Made by a program: the position numbers and the translations under genes. A stretch of 64,000 nt of DNA from Gnetum montanum (taxonomy: Eukaryota > Streptophyta > Gnetopsida > Gnetales > Gnetaceae). The DNA lies in contig MNCI01006820.1 of assembly GCA_015680685.1 (NCBI GenBank), positions 349,839 through 413,838 of the forward strand, written 5' to 3'. Position 1 is the first letter of the stretch, and each line of letters begins with the position of its first letter. The notes beneath the pieces were generated by a model. It saw only the letters and a program-made list of their open reading frames with translations. It did not search any database and was not told where the DNA came from. Below, piece after piece: positions 9,331 through 20,359 of the stretch.

Positions 9331-10190
9331 AAATTCAGAGTAAAAAGATGTTGTCACTGCTGCGCTCTGACCAGTGTAAGCAGCAGCCCAGGACCGGCAG
9401 GCTCAGCAAAATTCACTCGAAAATTTACTTCCTGAACAGAAGAAGTGGCTTTGACCGAAGAAGAAGCGCAATTACAGGAGCAACTTCCTTGGCGTGCCGG
9501 CCAGCCAGCAGCCTTTTCGGGCTTGAAGTCTGCACAAGCAACAGAACCACAACCATCAATGTCGAGAAAATAGACCTGCAACAATACGAAAATTTCAAAT
9601 CGCTTCCAATTTTGACTGCGTGTCCATTCAAACTTGTAAGATAGACCAAAAGATTGCCAATGTTTCTGAGGCTGAGGCTGCGGCTCGACTGGGCCTTGTC
9701 TGCATTCTGCAAAATATTTGCATTTTTTACTTAATTTTACATTCTTCTTCTCGGAAGTCTGCAGAGTTCGTTCACGACTGGTTTTTCTCTGGCCGGAGCC
9801 GTGCCAGAAATTGGCATCCTTATTCGCTAGGTCGCACACCACAAACACAAAAAATGTGGAGAACGCGATCGATTCATCGTCAGCGGGAGGAAACCAAAAG
9901 CATGATGATGGTGTGTCTGCTTCTGTCTGTGTCTGCGCATGTCGTGGCGCCATGGGCACGTACAAAACAAAACACACAAATTTCGACATTTTGAAAGATT
10001 TGTCAATAAAGATTATAATGGTGGATCGAAATATAAAAAGTTCCCAATGCTAATACTACGGAAATGTCATAACACACCAAACAACAATATGATCTTATGA
10101 ATTTCGTCTTTTCTTGTGTGTCACTTTTTATGAGCACAGTAATGCAGAGCTTCAGACGTCTACGTTTGAAAGTCCAAGTGCAGGTATTCT
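9331..10190. other. upstream region of the ACC synthase gene
   Basis: Moderately GC-rich, probably single-copy DNA. Long but overlapping frames exist on both strands (the longest minus-strand frame is 9354-9989), with no recognisable domain. I treat the stretch as distal promoter or intergenic DNA. Confidence 0.4.
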
Positions 10191-10600
10191 ATGGAGGATA
10201 GATTGAAAAATTGGATCAGCAAATGGACAGCTGGGACAGCCAGCTGTTTCATAAATAGGATCGGAAAAATCTGAATAAATCGGTGTAAGAATTGGATTAA
10301 AATCATCAATATTAGAAAACTAGAACAGTTATATTCACCCAGAACAGTTATATTCACCCATGGTGGTAGTTGTAATTTCTAATTTTTTTCATCTGAGTTC
10401 AGGTAAAGCGGAAAATCAAATACAAAAAGCGGAAAATCATATACAAAAAATTTACTTTTTCATTGGCATCAGAATTAGGAGTAAACAATACAGTAAACTT
10501 AATAAATAAATAAAAATATAACATGATTTAATAGATTAAATGTCCGATCCGATTTTCAATAGGCTTCAATGTTACATTACAATACAGATCCCATTGCTAC
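10191..10600 (+). mobile_element. MITE-like element arm, left copy
   Basis: The copy runs from GGATAGATTGAAAAATTGGA through AATCGGTGTAAGAATTGGAT, AACAGTTATATTCACC and TTTTTTTCATCTGAG to CCGATTTTCAATAGGCTTCA. The same blocks recur in reverse order and orientation at 10830-11162, so the two form a large inverted repeat. Confidence 0.6.
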
Positions 10601-10629
10601 AGAGAGGTATAAGCGCTGAATGATTTCAT

Positions 10630-11162
10630 GGGATTTGCAACCATGGATTGAAAAATCTTATGGATTCGTAAATCTTGTGATGCTTTTTATAAATCAGATT
10701 GAAAATTTGAAACAAATCGGTGTAAGAATTGGAATAAAATTGTTGTAAAAATTGGATTAAAATTTTTAAGATTAACAAAAGAAAGCATAGTTTGAGAAAT
10801 CTGCCTCTGCAATATTTCACAATATAACATTGAAGCCGATTCAAAATCGCATGGGACATATAGTTTAATAAGTAGTGTTATATTTTTATTGATTTTTTAA
10901 GTTGACTATATTGTTTATTATTAATTCTGATGCGAATGAAAAACTAAAATTTCTACATTTCATTTTCTACTCTAACTGAGTTCTTAGATGAAAAAAATTA
11001 GAAAATGCAGCTACCAACATAGGTGAATATAACTGCTCTATCTTGCTATTATCGACAATTTTAATCCAATTCTCACACCCATTTATTCATATTTTTCCCT
11101 GATCCAATTTATAAAAACAATTACTGATTTAATGATCCAATTTGACTTTTCAATCTATGAAA
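10630..11162. mobile_element. MITE-like element with terminal inverted repeats, ~520 bp
   Basis: It starts with CCATGGATTGAAAAATC (about 10641) and ends with GACTTTTCAATCTATG (about 11160), an imperfect terminal inverted repeat. Inside are AATCGGTGTAAGAATTGGA near the left end and its reverse-complement counterpart (TCCAATTCTCACACCCATTT) near the right end. No transposase frame is present. Confidence 0.6.
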
Positions 11163-11420
11163 GAAAGTAGTTATATGCGTTCATGTTGGTAACCGCAGTT
11201 TCTAATTTTTTTCATCTCAGAGCTTAGGTAGAATGGAAAATCAACTATGGAAAGTTTAGTTTTTAGCAGAATTAGCAATAAATAATATACTAAATTTTAA
11301 AAATCAATAAAAATATAGCCCGATTCATTAGATTAAATATCCAATCCAATTTCCAATCAGCTTCAATGTTGCCTTGCAATTTATCACAGATTTCACAAAC
11401 TATGCATGCACCTACTGTGC
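11163..11420 (+). mobile_element. third MITE-like fragment
   Basis: TTCTAATTTTTTTCATCT, then GGAAAATCAA, GATTAAATATCCAATCC and CAGCTTCAATGTT repeat the order seen at 10377-10580. This is a further, internally truncated copy in the same orientation as the left copy. Confidence 0.5.
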
Positions 11421-13599
11421 TTTCATAGTTAGAAGAATTTAAGGTTCCCACGTACCCATGGTAGGAGGTGCCATTTTTGAATGATGGTGTGGAAAGGTGG
11501 TGTAGCTGCTGTGTGAGTATGTGGATACTTAGTCAGCAACAATGGCAATTTGGATTTTGGAGCAGGGTTAGTGTCAGCTTGGCAGCTAGTTGCAACTAGT
11601 TGCAAAACCTTGCCAAATCTAATGTATGAGTTTCTTTTTCAGATTTTGTACATGCTAAGGCTTTCACAGATGAAATGTGTATTCATGATTGAATTTGAAT
11701 TGACCAAACTAAGCATAAATAAAGATATAGCTCTTTATAAAGATGAATGGTGAAAAAAAACTCATGTAAATAAGTAACCCATTTTATTAGAACAAGGCTA
11801 AGACAATGAAGAAGAAGAAAAGAAGGGTACACGATGAAACGATGAAGAAGAATCATCCACCGATGTAAACGCTTAAGCGTCAATGCTTCTTTGACGTGAG
11901 CCACACATAGATTCGCAGATACGATACCCTATCAATGCTGCGGTGCCCCTTGGATGGACCGATTCCGGAATCAATAATATCTTCAACCAAAACCAATTAT
12001 CTCTCTTTTAAAAATTGCTCGTTAAATTCTTACCCATAAATTTCGCCCATCATGAGTCTTGGAATGTCCAAAAAAATATTATATCGTAATTTAATTAAAA
12101 GATATTGCCTATTATTCGAGGCTAGAAGGGGAGAAGAAACCCATTCAAATGAAATTTCATCGCCTAGGCAACCTTGAATTTCACGCTTGGCTCTCTTTAG
12201 GGAGAGACGGAATGAAGAACAAAAAGAAAAAAGAAAAAAGAGAAAAGAGCCATTGAATTTTGTCAGCACCAATTCAAGTGCCCTAACCCAACAAGGAACC
12301 GTGCAAAATATAAAAGTCTCAGGTCAGAAACCTATCTGCCTACCAATGACAACAGATTAATGGTAACACTTTAGAAAAACGGGGAATGATAGTGAACACT
12401 ATCTAAAGATGATCAATATTCAGGGAATAATAGATAACTCTGTTTGGCGTTAGCTTTCACCATGTTATCACTTTGTTTGGTGTTCTGCCCATATCCTTAG
12501 CGGTGGCTAAATACTTAAAAAAAAAAAGAACCATCACAGAATGTTAATTTAAGGATGTTTGAAATTCTATCCCAGTTCTGAATGTTCATGTATACAGCAT
12601 ACTATGCTTACAGTAACTAGGGCTTCGTGGAGTTCATTCTCGATCTTTGGAAGGCAGTGCTGTAATCGAGAATAGTTAAGTTAGCAATTTCGTTAGTTAT
12701 GTTTTCATGTATAGGGTCTTAAGTCTAACAACGAAATAAACTTATCTAACAACGACCAAGTGGGCAACGACGCTACATATTTCAGCCAGATGTGATAAGC
12801 CGTCTGAGCAATCGGCAGCAGAGGGACCACTGCAACCCTTGTATTCTTAGTGTTGCCACCGTATCATGATCGGGAAGAACCATTAGTCATTTGGCGGCAG
12901 GCTATATTTTTCTAGAAATCTTTTTGTGCGTGGCACCCTGATTTGTTCGAGCAACACAGTGGAGTGGTGAACGCTGCTGTGGTTTTCCATGGCCGTTTTT
13001 CGCATTCCTGCATGCCGTTGCCAGATTAGAAGCAGGACTTGACCAGCGCGGCATTGGTCCGCATTTAGTAGATACGTTTCTGTATATAATTAGCTATGCA
13101 CACGGACACGGTATATGGTTGCTATCCAATTTAAGCGTGCAACAAGAATTGATCCACACTCAGACGAATGCTCGTAAAATTTCTGGACTTGGTCCGCAGC
13201 ATTTAATGCCCTACGAAAACGTAGCTTTCTAACTCGAACGTTTTCATTCGCATCCTACAATTGCGGTGCTGTAAACATCGTCAAATTGGAAAATGTTTTT
13301 TATGGAAACCCGATTGTCTTATTTATGCTTCGAACAAATAAAACATGTTATTTGATTTTGATTTTGGAGTATTGGAACCCAATGCTTACCAAAATTGTAT
13401 ATGTGATTTGGAATTTTTAAATCCTTATCGCTAGGTAACATTTTATAGGCTAACACTCAAGATTCCCTACTTCTAAGTAAAAATAATTGTTAATGTTTTT
13501 CGATTTTCTCTTCAGCAACTATCAACTCTAGCATATGTCATATGTTAGTAATAATTGTTAACAAAAAAAATTTATTTCAAAACTTTGAAATTTTTTTTG
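11421..13599. other. intergenic region, nothing recognised
   Basis: I searched for transposon, tRNA and protein motifs and found none I could support. A stretch around 12600-13270 has more CpG than the flanking DNA but no long frame. The transition into E6 integrase sequence is gradual, somewhere between 13440 and 13660. Confidence 0.35.
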
Positions 13600-13802
13600 C
13601 CTTTATCTAAATCTATTTTATAGTAAAAATCTACATACTATGAGGTTCGTAAGGTGTTCTTTTTGTGCTAGACTAATGTTAAGCTCACAAGTAATATTTA
13701 GTGTACGTAACTCCATTTAGATTGAAAGTTTAAGTAACTTACCATACACTAATTCATATGGGGAAGTAGTATATAGGAAGTTTCCAAGTGGAGCGATAGG
13801 CC
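13600..13802 (-). pseudogene. E6 integrase fragment A (3' part of the pol remnant)
   Basis: From about 13640 (TTCTTTTTGTGCTAGACTA) to 13797 this aligns by eye with the E2 integrase region at 27560-27720: ATACACTAA, then ATAGGAAGTTTCCA against ATAGGGAGTTTCCA. It ends at the AGGCC target duplication (13798-13802) of E1. Host element E6 continues at 21201 after E1. It is full of stops and indels. Confidence 0.6.
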
Positions 13803-14717
13803 TGATGAGCAGCTAGGTATCCCTACGCCCAACCATATGAATACGAGTGTTCATGCACAATCCGGTCGAACTCCGTGGATAGGCTAGTTGTGGTATCTAG
13901 ATCGTTACACTTTGATCGCAGTTCGCTGTCTTCCCACCTGGACTAGTATTTACTTTGTCACGTATGGTTTAGTCCAGAGTGAAGCGTATGATGTGATCCT
14001 AAACTAATGCTACTCCTAGAGACGATGGAAAATAATCTTGATTAAACTAATGAGTAATAGGAAATGAAGTCTAAGCTAACCTAAGTGCGATGAGCATCCG
14101 TTCCTTAATCATCCGTACACATTTTGGACCTCGTGCACGACTACTACTGGGATTACCAAGCGTAGATCCTAGGTACGCTACTGGGTTACCAAGTAGTCAC
14201 ACTTAAATGCTTGTGATTAAGTCGTACTCATTCCGCATTTAACAACAGGAATAGTAAATGACGATAAAGAAATATTAACTAAGAAAGCAATAAATATTAA
14301 CTAAGAAAGCAATAAATAACAAAAACAATTAAGAATAATATTAAATAATTAAAACTAAGTGAATGGTGCAATGATGAAGTAATCTCGATCTTGATTGCCG
14401 ATCATGTGCATGTCCAAGTACGTCACACTCAAATAAAGGTTTCGTACAATTACAAACATCACACTGTGGCCATGCACTAGGAAAATAATCTAACTTCTAT
14501 GGAAACAAATTGAAAGAGTCTAGCTACAAATGACAAAAGGATTCCTAAAGGAGGCGGAGGTCCCTCTTATTAATAGGCCAGGATAGGCGGCTGCGTAAAC
14601 GGGGCCCCGTCAACGCAGCGTTGGTGCATCGATAGAGCTGTGTAAACGCTGCCACGGCATCAACGGGGCTGCATATACGCGGCCCAGTCGACGCATCAAT
14701 TGATTAACTCTTCATCA
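13803..14717 (-). repeat. E1 3' LTR
   Basis: 915 bp, bounded by TGATGAGCAG and ...TTCATCA. Compared with the 5' LTR, the first ~145 bp show about a dozen differences by eye, essentially all C/T or G/A. It holds the palindromic U3 cassette (14590-14700), a decayed TATA box (CTTATTAATAGG, about 14566-14577) and GGATTACCAAGCG repeats around 14149-14195. Confidence 0.85.
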
Positions 14718-14730
14718 TACCCCCACGACT
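14718..14730 (-). other. E1 polypurine tract
   Basis: The minus strand reads AGTCGTGGGGGTA directly before the 3' LTR (TGATGAAG). The same tract abuts the 3' LTRs of E4 and E5, and in altered form those of E2 and E3. Confidence 0.8.
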
Positions 14731-14902
14731 GAATAACAACTTGTTCTCGAGTCAAAGAAAGTGAGGAACAAGCTCAATTGAATACACAGTGGATAGGTAC
14801 AGGATTATTGATTGACTAGAAATTTATTCATGCCGTAGAGGAGAATTAGAAAAAATTTAGACACAACACACAAAAAATCTTATGATTACAAAATTAGTGG
14901 AA

Positions 14903-16334
14903 CTCATGTAGTTCTTGGTGGCAATGGCTCCTCCATAGGTATTTTTTCCTTTTCTTGCACTCCAGGTCTTGGGATTTGATGGCATTAAAGTATGGCCTGG
15001 AGTTTCTCCTCTTTGGTCTGAGGGTCTTGTGCCATCCATGCTAATGTTTCGATGTTTGATGGAGTCGGCACCTTCCACGGATAGGGTACTTGTGGGAACA
15101 TTTGTTTGGCTTTAACATACCACGTTGTGAACACCTGTTGTTCCTCCTCATAGGCTCTGGCTTTGTCTTTGTATTCATGAAGATCTGTTAGCCATTGAGC
15201 CAAGTCAGTTGCAACATCTTTCTATCCTTGGTAGCTTGCTTTTACCACCACAAGTTTAGAATTTGCAACGTCTAGTTTTTCTGTCAGCTTCTTGTGTGCA
15301 AATTTTGCTTCATATTTAATATGGGTGGAAGCTACCTGCTATTCGAGCTCTGTTCTTGGGTGCCCTGCTGTTAACATGGCAAGGTTGGCATATCTGAGGT
15401 TTGTCAACTCCATGTACTCTGTCAAGTACTAGATCTACAGGTCCCGATTCTTAACTTCCGCTTGGTGGACAAAGGCGTAGGTGTTCAATATGGCCCTCCA
15501 ATCAGTGTTTTGAGCACTGATAGTGTTGATTTGAGCCTTGGCCATATAGATCTCCTTCTCCAGGATTTGTTTGTACTTTTCCACCTGATCCCGGAAGTGC
15601 TCCTTTAGCTTCCAATGTCTTTTAGCCTCATTTTGCCACGCGCCTATCTTAATTGTTGATTTTTGGTGAATAGCATGTACCTCCTCCATTGAGAGGATTT
15701 GGTTTTCTCTGGCTAAACGGCTTACATCTCGGTTGACCTGAATGAATTGTTCTCATAGCTGATGAAAGTGTTCATCGAGAACATTCTTTTGCTTCTCTAC
15801 TATGGTCAACTGAAGGTTATCTGCAACCAACTGCTTGTTCTCCTCTTCTAAGGCCTTGAGTGCCTTAAGATGCGCATGGATTTGTGCCTGTGATGTGGAG
15901 GCATCCCAAACAAGCGTCTCCTTTTCTTCTACCACCTTTTTATTCTCCGTCAATAGTTTATTAAGTGGCTTAGTTCTGAAAGTGTCTAGCTGGTTTTGAG
16001 CAACCTTTAGCCCTATATTCGAAAGGTTTAATACTTCTGAAATGGCTTGAATAGAGAAATCAATAGTCACACCACAAATGTTAACCATGGTGCCTTCTTC
16101 TTTATTGTGCCAAAATTGGTACGTTTCCCCTAAGCACCAGGCACCACTTTCAGAGAGGGTATCTCCTGCTTCTGCCTACCCTGACCATACGGTAGGAGGA
16201 TCTTCTTGATGAATGCTGAATGATTGTTCCTCTTGTTCTGCGTGTTGTTTGGTAGGGTCTTGTCTTCAACCTCTCTAAGATCGTTCGATTGCATCTTGAG
16301 CAGAACCTTCCTGTTGTCCACGTTTTGGGGCCAT
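14903..16334 (-). pseudogene. E1 accessory (env-position) coiled-coil ORF
   Basis: It starts at ATG 16334 (MAPKRGQQE, shared with E5) and ends near 14903 (EEPLPPRTT). Most of it is open in long blocks (16088-15753, 15689-15435, 15203-14985), broken by a few stops and shifts. The middle is rich in Lys, Glu and Leu heptads (for example VVEEKETLVWDAS and LKALKALEEENKQLVAD), which predicts long coiled coils. The conserved globular part seen in E2, E3 and E5 (ending LPFLYLIKKLC in E5) is missing: the frame passes from SEVLNLSNIGLKVAQN straight into the coiled coil. Function unknown. It occupies the slot of the Athila env-like ORF, but I see no signal peptide or membrane segment. Confidence 0.6.
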
Positions 16335-18214
16335 TTGCAATCACACGGGACCAATCGTTAGTAAGGTTGTTACCAAAGTTAGGTTATACCTTACTACTTG
16401 CCTTAATAGAGTTACTTTATTTCCATGTGATGTTAATTATTGGGTGAACATGTCCCCGAAAGATTATAGTGTTGAGTCCTCTTTGCTTAGGTGGTTTCCA
16501 AATTTAATTTTCTAGTATAGCTAAGGGGATGAAATTGTTTTTGACACATTGTATTCTTAATTTTAGAACTAATTACCCTTAAAGATGTCCTTTGGGAAAT
16601 GATGAATTTCAAAAAATTTCAAAAAAGTTATGTGCTATTCTGTGAGTGCCCCTCCTCCATGACTAAGATGAACACTCCAGGTTCAAGTAGGTTCAGATGG
16701 AATGAAAATCGGAGTACCAACAAGCAAGATATAGGTATAAAAGCAAGGGTCTCACAATCGCAAGTCGTAGAGAGAGAAAAAATTTAAAAAACTCCCCCGC
16801 GTGAATAGTGGAAAGTGATTGAAAGTGTTGCGGGGAGGTCACGTATATAGATTTTCATCAAAGTTAGGGCACTTAGAGAATGTACCGAATTTTTAATATT
16901 TCTTTTGAAATTAAACGATGTAAACTAAGGGCATCTGGACAATTATTATAGGGTTCCAAGGTAATTCAACTGGTTCTGAAGGCACAAAAATTATGATGGT
17001 GTGAAATTTATCAATAAGGACCTCGGATGGTAGAGAAAAAGGCCATGTGATGATTCATAGGAACATTGAATTAGAGGGATAGTAATAAGGGAACGAATAT
17101 CAATTGAAAAATTAAGCTGAGGGTAAGAAATTGTGTGTGTGAGCTATGTCCTAAGTGAAGATTATAACAAGAATTACACAAGTGGGTCCTTCCCAAAGCA
17201 GGTTCCAACCTATAATGCCCTTGTGTAACCAGACTTAAAGTGTCCATGGGCACTAGAAGGGTTAAATGTAATTCACACTAACTCCACAAAACACACACAT
17301 GTAAATACCACCATGATGAGGTATGAATTTAGTGCTATACAAGACACGAGTCACAAATACATGAACATCAAGAGGAGATGAATTGAAGAATTAATTGCAG
17401 AGATTGGGATGTGAGGTAACTGACTCTGGGCACAACGAATCCTGCATGTAAAGTATGATTAACGTGTCATTAACCAGTCATTCCAAGATCAGGACCAAGT
17501 CTATTTCTCTAATCAGTGACATCACATTGTTTCATCCCATGATGAGAAACTATGAGAGTACCATAACAACAAGGCATATGATCACTTGGCATTTTGTTCA
17601 AGGGAGGAGTGATTTTTGTTTTGTGGCACGTTTCTTGTTCTTTTTTTTTTGAATACTGAATCCAGGGAAGCCACCAACCTTTAGGCATGGGTGCATGTCT
17701 TTCTAGTGGAACCCCCTAGAATAACATTGGATTTTTGAGTGCCCTTTGATTACTCTTACTCCCATTTTTCATTAGATCTACAAGGATCTTAGTACAACTA
17801 GGTTGCATGATGACTCCCACAAACATCACCAAAGAGAATATGTAAATCCCCTTGATGTCACACCCTAATCATTCCCTCTTGGTCCATCCTTCTTCATTCT
17901 GGGTACAATGAAAACAAAATTAATTTTTAAGTTTCAATAATGTCAAGAATATCACTGTACCCTCGAACAGAACCTCTCATTTGTAGAATGGATGAGTGGG
18001 TGCAATGGGCTCACTATCCAAATAATTGATCACTAAGACTTGATAGCATAGAATAACACCTCAACCAATGATCCACATGAGCATTTTATTCGTGGACGAG
18101 ATTACTCATAAAAAGATAAAAAGACAAAAAGATAAAACAATAAATTAAAAGGTGAAAAACTGGAAAACAAAAGTTGAAAAATTAAAGAAACAGAAAAACA
18201 TTTATTAATTTTGT
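16335..18214 (-). other. E1 non-coding spacer between gag and accessory ORF
   Basis: No reading frame. A TATA-like GTATATAG (about 16843-16850) sits where E2, E3 and E5 have an internal promoter, but the palindrome cassette is absent. Blocks such as ACAAGTGGGTCCT (about 17178) and CCCCTTGATGTCACACCCT (about 17850) recur at the equivalent place in E2, E3, E5 and, inverted with the element, E4. Confidence 0.55.
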
Positions 18215-20216
18215 GTTGTTAGAATGGAGGATACCCCCCATAACTAAATGGTTGAGCATGGCTAGAATTAATAAATGGAAGATGAGGATCCTTGCATGTT
18301 GGAATTATTGGAACTCGGTCATACGTACCCCAGCGGGGTTCACAAACTTGATTATAATAAGCATAGTGGGGCAATTTATAAGATGTGGTTCCTGGATAAC
18401 GAGTTGACCCACTATGATGTTTGTGATTGGAAGATGGTATGCAAGGATCGGTTTGTTGCTCTCCATTCCTGTGTTCATTGGGCCATATGATTGTTGGAGT
18501 GTTAATTGGTGGCCTTGATGAAGTAACATGAGGCGTTGGGTTCGAAGAGGAAGATGCATCACAATGTTAGATTTGTGATGAGTTGGTGGATGTAGTGGTT
18601 TCTGAACCGTGGTGTCCCTTTCGACAGTTACATCTAAAGAAGGGACGCCTTCGATGTTGTGAAGGACCTCCACTACTGTTGACAGTAGCAGCACAAGTAA
18701 CATTTGTGGGTTGGTGTTGTGGTGCAAAATCTTCTGGCATAGCTGGCGATGATATAGAAGGGGGTGAAATATGAGAATATTGAGGTTGAGGAGATGTGTA
18801 AGGCACATGAAGTGGTGATCTTGTTGGAGAGGACATGGGTGGATAGTACTCGGGAGAGTGATAGCAATGAGGTGAGGTAGAGGATGTTGATCCTGTTGGA
18901 GAAATAGGGTGTTGAACATAATAAGAATTTGGTGCTGTGACATACAAAGGGTATGGTCTAGTTAGTGGTGGCCTCCCCCACGACTGAGGTTTTTGCCACT
19001 GTGGTTGAACCTGATATTTCTGTATGAAATCTAGATGTAGCATTCCTCCCCAATGCTCATGTAAATGTGACAAGATTGGACATTGATCTTTGGGGTGATT
19101 GTACAAGCAAATATTACATTGATACGTATGATTGACAGTTGAGTTCTTATCCTTATTCTCTTCTACCCTTTGTTTCGATTGTCGCGTGGTGTCCTGTCTT
19201 GTTTCTCGATTTGGCATAGTTTTTCCTCTAATAGTGTTGGCATATTCTCCACATCTTTCATGTACCCAGTCTGTCATCTTATTGATCTTTGCCTCAATTT
19301 CATCTAGTGATTGTATGATTGGCAAAGATGATTCCACCTCCTTGAAGTGAGTTGATTTCTCCTCTTCATGATCATGGACCCTTGTTAAGCTAAGATTTTG
19401 GTCCTGTTGAGAACTTTCAACATTCTCCCATTTGGCTATTTCTCCTTCTTCTTTTGCTATCCGCTTAATAAGCTCTTGGAGTTGGTGGGTTCGTAGCTCA
19501 TATAGTTGACCTTAGGCGTACATCCCTAGGGTCTCCCTTGTTTCATTATGGAGCCCATCTATGATATGGTACATGAGCCTTTCCTCAGAGAACCCATGGC
19601 CTAGGCAGTTGTTTAACAGTGCATAATATCTTTCTAAGGCCATGTCCAAGGGTTCATGTTGCGCTTGTTTCCATTCTTGGATTTGTCTCCTCAAGGTTGA
19701 CACTCTCGCATAGGTTTGATATCTTTCATTGAAAAGTTCTACCATTGTTGGCCAATGTCGAATTGATTTTAGTTTTAATGACCTATACCATACTTTTGCT
19801 TGGCCAATGAGTGTTAGAGGAAAGAGCTTAAGTTTTTTCCACCCATTATCAATATTGTTCCATGTACAGGCATTGTGGAAGGCTTGTAAATGTTGTTGCG
19901 AATTTGAATCATAGCCTCCTGAAAACTTGGGAAAGTTGTTTAAATCAAGCACAGGTAGACGACTTTCCTTACAATGCCTTCAGGCTATTCGAATAGCCTC
20001 CTGTATTTCCGTTAAGCTTGTAGTGGCCAGCAGGTGTTCATCGTCACTAGGTATGTTATGCTTTCATGCATCAGGGAGATGTTGTCTTTGTTTATGTTTA
20101 TAAGAAACCCCCACTTCAGGTTGCGTACTCCAATCTTCATTATCATAATATTTGTTGGTTCTCCAATGAATTGCCTCACTAGATGTGACATTATTATAGT
20201 CTTATAGGAGAGACAT
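18215..20216 (-). pseudogene. E1 gag (capsid and variant zinc knuckle)
   Basis: Starts near ATG 20216. The capsid-like core (19952-19512, 146 codons open) contains FPKFSGGYDSNSQQHLQAFH, QAKVWYRSL and ALERYYALLNNC followed by GHGFSEERLMYHIIDGL. That is the pattern of Athila/Tat gag, which typically has AWERY...CPHHGF...FYNGL. The next block (19337-18567) carries a non-canonical knuckle CNICLYNHPKDQC (CX2CX3HX4C), then a Pro/Ser/Tyr/His-rich tail (for example YYPPMSSPTRSP). Interrupted by stops at the start and between blocks, so inactive now. Gag packages element RNA; that role is inferred from family. Confidence 0.75.
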
Positions 20217-20339
20217 GGTTGTAAGGTTGTGTGTGAATTTATATGTGTCTTTTATAATTACTTCTTCTTCCTAAGAGATATATCATTAAGTCCTATACAA
20301 CGACCTTGTATAATATAACTAATCTAAATAACTAGCACC

Positions 20340-20359
20340 ATCCCCGGCAATGGCGCTAA
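20340..20359 (-). other. E1 primer-binding site, tRNA-Asp type
   Basis: Minus strand: TTAGCGCCATTGCCGGGGAT, directly after the 5' LTR. It resembles TGGCGCCGTTGCCGGGGAT, typical of Athila-type elements primed by tRNA-Asp, with transition-type decay. Confidence 0.75.

Noticed and set aside
9158-9331. Upstream in-frame ATG at 9331 as the ACC synthase start
   Set aside because: It would add 58 residues unlike any ACC synthase N-terminus and would put the G-box and TATA-like sites within the coding region.
9354-9989. 211-codon minus-strand frame upstream of ACC synthase
   Set aside because: No domain, odd composition, and it overlaps other long frames on both strands in a moderately GC-rich stretch. 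It lies where the promoter should be. More likely chance.
14903-16334. Viral-type envelope protein in the env position
   Set aside because: No signal peptide, membrane segment or Cys pattern was visible. The sequence is coiled coil, so I call it only an accessory ORF.
18305-18943. 212-codon His/Leu/Pro-rich frame
   Set aside because: A shifted-frame shadow of the E1 gag tail; the frame with the zinc knuckle is the real one.
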